From Patescibacteria group bacterium (lineage in GTDB: Bacteria > Patescibacteriota > Gracilibacteria > UM-FILTER-43-11), in contig JAJDCF010000040.1 in assembly GCA_029260955.1 (NCBI GenBank), positions 1 to 8,301 of the forward strand: 8,301 nucleotides of DNA. Direction: 5' to 3'. Shown here one piece after another: positions 5,038-8,301 of this stretch (its first letter is position 1; every line of letters starts with the position of its first letter). Both the position numbers and the translations under genes were made by a program. Under the pieces are notes generated by a model. The model saw only the letters and a list, made by a program, of their open reading frames with translations. It was not told the origin of the DNA and did no database searches.

Positions 5038-6429
5038 ATGTTTAAAATTACCGACGACAACGTTACTATGGAAGATCTACTGAGTATTTCAGTAGAATAT
5101 GAGAAGCCTACCCTTGGAGCTGTAATATCCGGAAAGGTTGTGAGTGTTTCTAAAAACCGCTTAGTGGTTGACCTGAACGGTGTTGCCGTTGGTATTTCTA
5201 CCGGTCGTGAAACGCATGACAGTAACGATACTATTAAGGATCTAGCTGAGGGTGATGATGTAAAAACCGTTGTGATCGAGGAAGAAAATGAGGATGGCAT
5301 GGTTGTACTTTCACTTAAAAGAGCTGCTCAATTTACCAGTTGGGATAAATTTGATAAGGCTTATAAAGATGGCGATGTCATCGAGGTTACTATTACCGAA
5401 GCTAACAAAGGTGGTTTACTTATTGATGTTGATGGAATCAAAGGATTTATCCCTGTTTCTCAGCTAGCTCCTGCTCACTACCCTCGTGTTGAAGATGCCA
5501 ATAGCACTCAGATTCGTGCAAGACTTCAAAAGTTGGTAGGAATCAAGCTAGATGTAAAAATTATAAGTCTTGAACGCAGTACCGGTAAAATGATTCTTTC
5601 TGAACGTGCAGCTCAGCAGACTAAGGCCAAAGCTTCTCTTGGAGAACTAAAGGTTGGTGCTCAGGTTAAGGGGCGAGTTTCTGGTGTAGTTAAGTTCGGT
5701 ATCTTCGTTACCTTTAATGGTCTTGAAGGCCTTGTGCATATTTCTGAAATTGCCTGGGGACACGTTAGTAATCCTCATCAGTACGCCAAGGTGGGTAATG
5801 ATGTTGATGTAGAGATCATTGGGATTGAAAACGAGAAGCTATCGCTTTCTATGAAGCGTCTTATTCCTGATCCTTGGTCTGTTATTGAAGAGAAGTACCC
5901 AATTGGATCTAAGGTTAAGGGAACGGTTAATAGATTCAGCCCATTTGGAGCTTTTGTTCAGCTAGAAGATGATATCAATGGACTTATTCACCTTTCTGAA
6001 ATCTCTGATACTAAAGTCGAGAATCCAGGTGATTTCTTGGATATTGGTGAAGAGGTCGAAGCGGTTGTTATCAATATAGATCGCGATGAACACCGTATTG
6101 GTTTGAGCTTGAAGGGTAAGAAAAAGACTTCTAAGAAGAAGGATACACCCGAGGATGACGATACCGAGTCGGGCGAAGCAACAGAGGATGGCGCTACTGA
6201 AGATAAACCCCTAGATGATAAGACCGAATCGGGCGAAGCAACAAAAGATGACGCTGCTGAGAAAGAGGAAAAGCCTAAGAAGAAACCTGCTGCAAAGAAA
6301 AAGCCGGCTGCCAAGAAGAAAGCTCCTGCTAAAAAGAAAGCCGCGAAGAAGGATAAACCCCTAGATGACGATACCGAGTCGGGCGAAGCAACAGAGGATG
6401 ACACTGTTGAAAAGGATGAAGACAAATAA
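5038..6429 (+). CDS. rpsA: Ribosomal protein S1 with four S1 domains and a histone-H1-like tail
   Basis: S1 is an RNA-binding protein of the 30S subunit that captures mRNAs, especially those with weak Shine-Dalgarno signals. The 463 residues hold four S1 (OB-fold) domains at about 27-95, 112-191, 206-275 and 289-359. Domains 3 and 4 carry the typical GLVHISEI and GLIHLSEI motifs with FGIFV and FGAFV strands. Domain 1 is the most divergent. Residues 360-463 form a low-complexity tail: two acidic units (369-388, 389-408), a lysine/alanine/proline block (about 412-440, KKKPAAKKK type), then a third acidic unit (439-458). ATG 5038 is chosen. An in-frame TTG at 5032 and ATG 5068 are alternatives. 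Four domains match the shorter S1 type rather than the six-domain E. coli form. The tail is probably disordered and would add RNA or protein contacts (inference). The gene converges on the lipoprotein gene. Confidence 0.93.
   Translation: MFKITDDNVTMEDLLSISVEYEKPTLGAVISGKVVSVSKNRLVVDLNGVAVGISTGRETHDSNDTIKDLAEGDDVKTVVIEEENEDGMVVLSLKRAAQFTSWDKFDKAYKDGDVIEVTITEANKGGLLIDVDGIKGFIPVSQLAPAHYPRVEDANSTQIRARLQKLVGIKLDVKIISLERSTGKMILSERAAQQTKAKASLGELKVGAQVKGRVSGVVKFGIFVTFNGLEGLVHISEIAWGHVSNPHQYAKVGNDVDVEIIGIENEKLSLSMKRLIPDPWSVIEEKYPIGSKVKGTVNRFSPFGAFVQLEDDINGLIHLSEISDTKVENPGDFLDIGEEVEAVVINIDRDEHRIGLSLKGKKKTSKKKDTPEDDDTESGEATEDGATEDKPLDDKTESGEATKDDAAEKEEKPKKKPAAKKKPAAKKKAPAKKKAAKKDKPLDDDTESGEATEDDTVEKDEDK
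6142..6410 (+). repeat. Three in-frame 59-60-bp repeat units in the rpsA tail
   Basis: Units lie at 6142-6200, 6202-6260 and 6352-6410. Each encodes a version of DKPLDDDTESGEATEDD. Units one and three share 37 identical bases in a row (6154-6190 and 6364-6400). Units two and three differ at about 8 of 59 positions. The first two are adjacent (60-bp period). The third is displaced by 150 bp because the lysine-rich block lies between. All spacings are multiples of three, which fits expansion by slippage or recombination under selection for the frame. Confidence 0.85.
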
Positions 6430-6437
6430 TCTCTCAG

Positions 6438-6890
6438 CTACTGTATTTGAATTATATTCGATCGCGTATTCGGTTGCGGATCCTGATACCGAATTTGAAT
6501 CGGAACGGGTTCCGGGGCTTGTTGTACGTCCTGCTTACTATCGATCTGTATTTTCATAGGTCCTTCAATCCTTTCTGTTGGACAAGGTTCTGAACAGTCA
6601 CCTCTAATTATTAGCGTCTCTATACCACTGTCTTTAGGGGGTGTGCACGTTTTCGCACAAAGGTTATCTCCCTTATCCCTTTCATAGTTATCCATAATTC
6701 TTGCTCTTTCCTGACCTATTATCTGTCCCACATCACGAAAAAGTTGCATGTCTTCATCAGCAAAGGGTTTTGTGGATGGATCGCAACCAATCAATGTTAG
6801 ACTGGCTAGAGCGGCAATAGCTGCTCTTCTGCTAAGTACTGCGAAATCTGATCTGTTTTCGGAGTTATTTTTTGGTCTTAAATGTGACAT
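6438..6890 (-). CDS. Small predicted lipoprotein with paired CxxxC motifs, function unknown
   Basis: I do not recognise a family for this 150-residue protein. The N terminus is a lipoprotein signal: a polar n-region, twin arginines (LSRRAAIAALASL, 19-31) and a lipobox ending LIGC with the lipidated cysteine at 36. The twin arginines after serine resemble a Tat signal, though the two residues after RR do not fit the full consensus. The mature part is polar. A charged, probably helical segment (about 42-73) precedes two CxxxC pairs, C78/C82 and C99/C103, which could form disulfides or hold a metal or cofactor. The C terminus is Gln/Pro-rich. It has its own promoter at 6922-6950, a leader of about 25 nt and no Shine-Dalgarno sequence. 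Its stop (TAG) lies 8 bases from the rpsA stop on the opposite strand. Confidence 0.75.
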   Translation of the reverse strand: MSHLRPKNNSENRSDFAVLSRRAAIAALASLTLIGCDPSTKPFADEDMQLFRDVGQIIGQERARIMDNYERDKGDNLCAKTCTPPKDSGIETLIIRGDCSEPCPTERIEGPMKIQIDSKQDVQQAPEPVPIQIRYQDPQPNTRSNIIQIQ

Positions 6891-6921
6891 ATTGACTTGT
6901 TGATATATTATTGTTGCGTAT

Positions 6922-6950
6922 ACTTTAACCTAAAAAGGCAGTTTTGTCAA
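6922..6950 (-). promoter_or_regulatory. Promoter of the lipoprotein gene
   Basis: Read on the minus strand: TTGACA (reverse of 6945-6950), a perfect -35, a 17-bp spacer, then TAAAGT (reverse of 6922-6927). The predicted start is near 6915. A plus-strand -10-like TATACT (6919-6924) overlaps the same spot and could serve the divergent helicase gene, but it has no good -35. Confidence 0.6.
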
Positions 6951-7007
6951 GTCTTAGTCTAATCGTGAAGGGAAGACAAAAAATTACTAAACTAGTATCA
7001 TGTTTCC

Positions 7008-8301
7008 GTGATTAACCTGAATAAAGAACAAAAGCAGGCAGTCGAACATAAGGATGGACCCATGCTGGTTATTGCGGGGGCGGGGACTGGTAAGACACGT
7101 GTGATTACAGAGCGAATTGCGCATATTTTGGAACAGAGATGGTGCGGACCAGCTAATATTCTGGCTCTGACTTTTACCGAAAAATCAGCGGCCGAAATGG
7201 AGGGAAGATTGGATGAAAGGATGCCAATTGGCTACGAAGCCATACAGGTTTCGACTTTTCATTCTTTTTGCGAAAAGATATTGAGGCAATATGGAATTGA
7301 CATTGGCCTTTCTCCTAACTTCAAGATTCTGGAAGGGGTGAGTCGGTGGAAACTGCTCAAAGAGAATCTTTTTAAGTTTGAACTGGATTATTACCGCCCT
7401 TCAGGTAACCCGACCAAGTTTATCGACTCGCTCGTCTCATTCTTTGGACGTATAAAAGAAGAAATCATCGGAGTTGATGACTTTAAAGCATTTGCCGACA
7501 AGAAGGCTCTAAAAGCCGTTACTGATGAGGACAAACTTGAGGCCAAAAAGCTTGTGGAGCTAGCCAAGGTTTATGGCCAGTACCAGGAGCTGATGGCCAA
7601 AAATGATTACCTGGATTTTGCCGACCTGCAAACCAAGGTAATCGAACTACTGACCAGAAGGCCGAATATTCTGAAGCACCTACAGCAGAAGTACCAATAT
7701 ATTTTGGTGGACGAATATCAGGACACGAATATTGCCCAGAACCGTATTGTGGACCTACTCGCCGCCAGCCATAAGAATCTGATGGTGGTGGGGGATGATG
7801 ATCAGTCCATTTATAAGTTCCGTGGGGCCGCGATCAGCAATATTTTGCAGTTTGAGGAGAAGTACAAAGACCTGACCAAGGTCGTGATTACCGAGAACTA
7901 TCGAAGTAACCAACGGATTCTGGATTTGGCTTATGCGAGTATTCAGCACAACAATCCTGATCGTCTGGAGGTGAAATCGAAGATTAACAAACAGCTGAAA
8001 GCTCAGATGGAAGGGGATGATGAGAGTGTGAAGCTGGTTCACTCATCCACCATCGAACAAGAGGTGGCTTACGTTCTTGAAGAGATCAAACTGGCCAAGT
8101 GCGGCCTATCTGACATCGCTATACTGGTACGAGCTAATAACCACGCCAAGCCTTTTGTGGATGCCTTTAAGAAAGAGAATATTCCTTACCAGTTCCTCTC
8201 TGAACGCGGGCTCTACAATAAAGACGAGGTCAAAGAGCTGATCAGCCTGATGCGGGTGATTGCCAACCCGACTGACGATATTTCCTTTTTTAGGGTACTG
8301 C
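7008..8301 (+). CDS. uvrD: UvrD/PcrA/Rep-type SF1A DNA helicase, 3' end outside the window
   Basis: This is a 3'-5' superfamily 1 DNA helicase of repair or replication, with the first 431 codons present. Motifs in order: Q-motif region LNKEQKQAV (4-12), Walker A AGAGTGKT (23-30, K29), motif Ia LTFTEKSAAEM, STFHSFC, motif II LVDEYQDTN (D235, E236, with Y where F is usual), motif III VVGDDDQSIYKFRGA (260-274), motif IV TENYRSN (295-301), and the NPTDD segment near the edge. Motifs V and VI lie beyond 8301, so the C-terminal part, including any fused nuclease, is unseen. GTG 7008 is chosen: the frame is closed by TAG at 6993, and the next ATG (codon 19) would cut off the Q-motif. No Shine-Dalgarno sequence or strong promoter is evident. 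A -10-like TATACT lies at 6919-6924. UvrD, PcrA and other SF1A members cannot be told apart here. Confidence 0.93.
   Translation, partial: MINLNKEQKQAVEHKDGPMLVIAGAGTGKTRVITERIAHILEQRWCGPANILALTFTEKSAAEMEGRLDERMPIGYEAIQVSTFHSFCEKILRQYGIDIGLSPNFKILEGVSRWKLLKENLFKFELDYYRPSGNPTKFIDSLVSFFGRIKEEIIGVDDFKAFADKKALKAVTDEDKLEAKKLVELAKVYGQYQELMAKNDYLDFADLQTKVIELLTRRPNILKHLQQKYQYILVDEYQDTNIAQNRIVDLLAASHKNLMVVGDDDQSIYKFRGAAISNILQFEEKYKDLTKVVITENYRSNQRILDLAYASIQHNNPDRLEVKSKINKQLKAQMEGDDESVKLVHSSTIEQEVAYVLEEIKLAKCGLSDIAILVRANNHAKPFVDAFKKENIPYQFLSERGLYNKDEVKELISLMRVIANPTDDISFFRVL

Noticed and set aside
5988..6425. Minus-strand open frame opposite the rpsA tail
   Set aside because: Its Ser/Phe/Ala-rich translation is the mirror of the Lys/Glu repeat region and has no start context or promoter.
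417..8301. UGA recoded as glycine, as in Gracilibacteria
   Set aside because: No in-frame TGA occurs in any of the six genes, and glycine is encoded by GGN throughout. None of the five stops is TGA, but five is too few to mean anything.
1..8301. CRISPR array, insertion sequence or integration site
   Set aside because: No regularly spaced repeats, transposase, terminal inverted repeats or integrase were found. The only direct repeats are the in-frame rpsA units.

Overview
The window looks like a bacterial chromosome segment with moderate GC. It carries five complete protein genes, one gene cut by the right edge, and a structured intergenic stretch at the left edge. All genes read under the standard code with no in-frame TGA. 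The SLH-domain style of the large surface protein, a four-domain S1 with a lysine-rich tail, mostly single-gene transcription units and the lack of Shine-Dalgarno sequences would fit a Candidate Phyla Radiation lineage such as Peregrinibacteria. That placement is a guess from style, not a sequence match.

Layout. Positions 1-416 hold no convincing protein gene but are rich in RNA-like structure: two tandem hairpins (99-123 and 125-148), a 16-bp stem (230-245 with 290-305), a 12-bp hairpin (308-337), and a stretch ending in CCACCA at 400 with partial resemblance to tmRNA. On the minus strand, 417-2696 encodes a membrane-anchored LytM (M23) peptidase with three C-terminal SLH repeats. It diverges from recF (2764-3840, plus) across a mirror-symmetric promoter with a shared palindromic -10. 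Next come an unrecognised, methionine-rich, cysteine-free, very basic 338-residue protein (3896-4912) behind a strong promoter and an operator-like dyad, and ribosomal protein S1 (5038-6429) with a histone-H1-like tail built on an expanding repeat. A minus-strand lipoprotein of unknown function (6438-6890) converges on rpsA with an 8-base gap. It diverges from a UvrD/PcrA-type helicase starting at GTG 7008 and leaving the window at 8301.

How the genes relate. There is no clear multi-gene operon. Four near-consensus sigma70-type promoter regions can be read by eye, all with 17-bp spacers, giving leaders of about 17-27 nt except for rpsA (about 83 nt). Two genes are DNA maintenance (recF, uvrD-like), two products are envelope proteins, and one is translation. 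The points most worth following are the symmetric promoter, the left-edge RNA candidate and the basic Met-rich protein.
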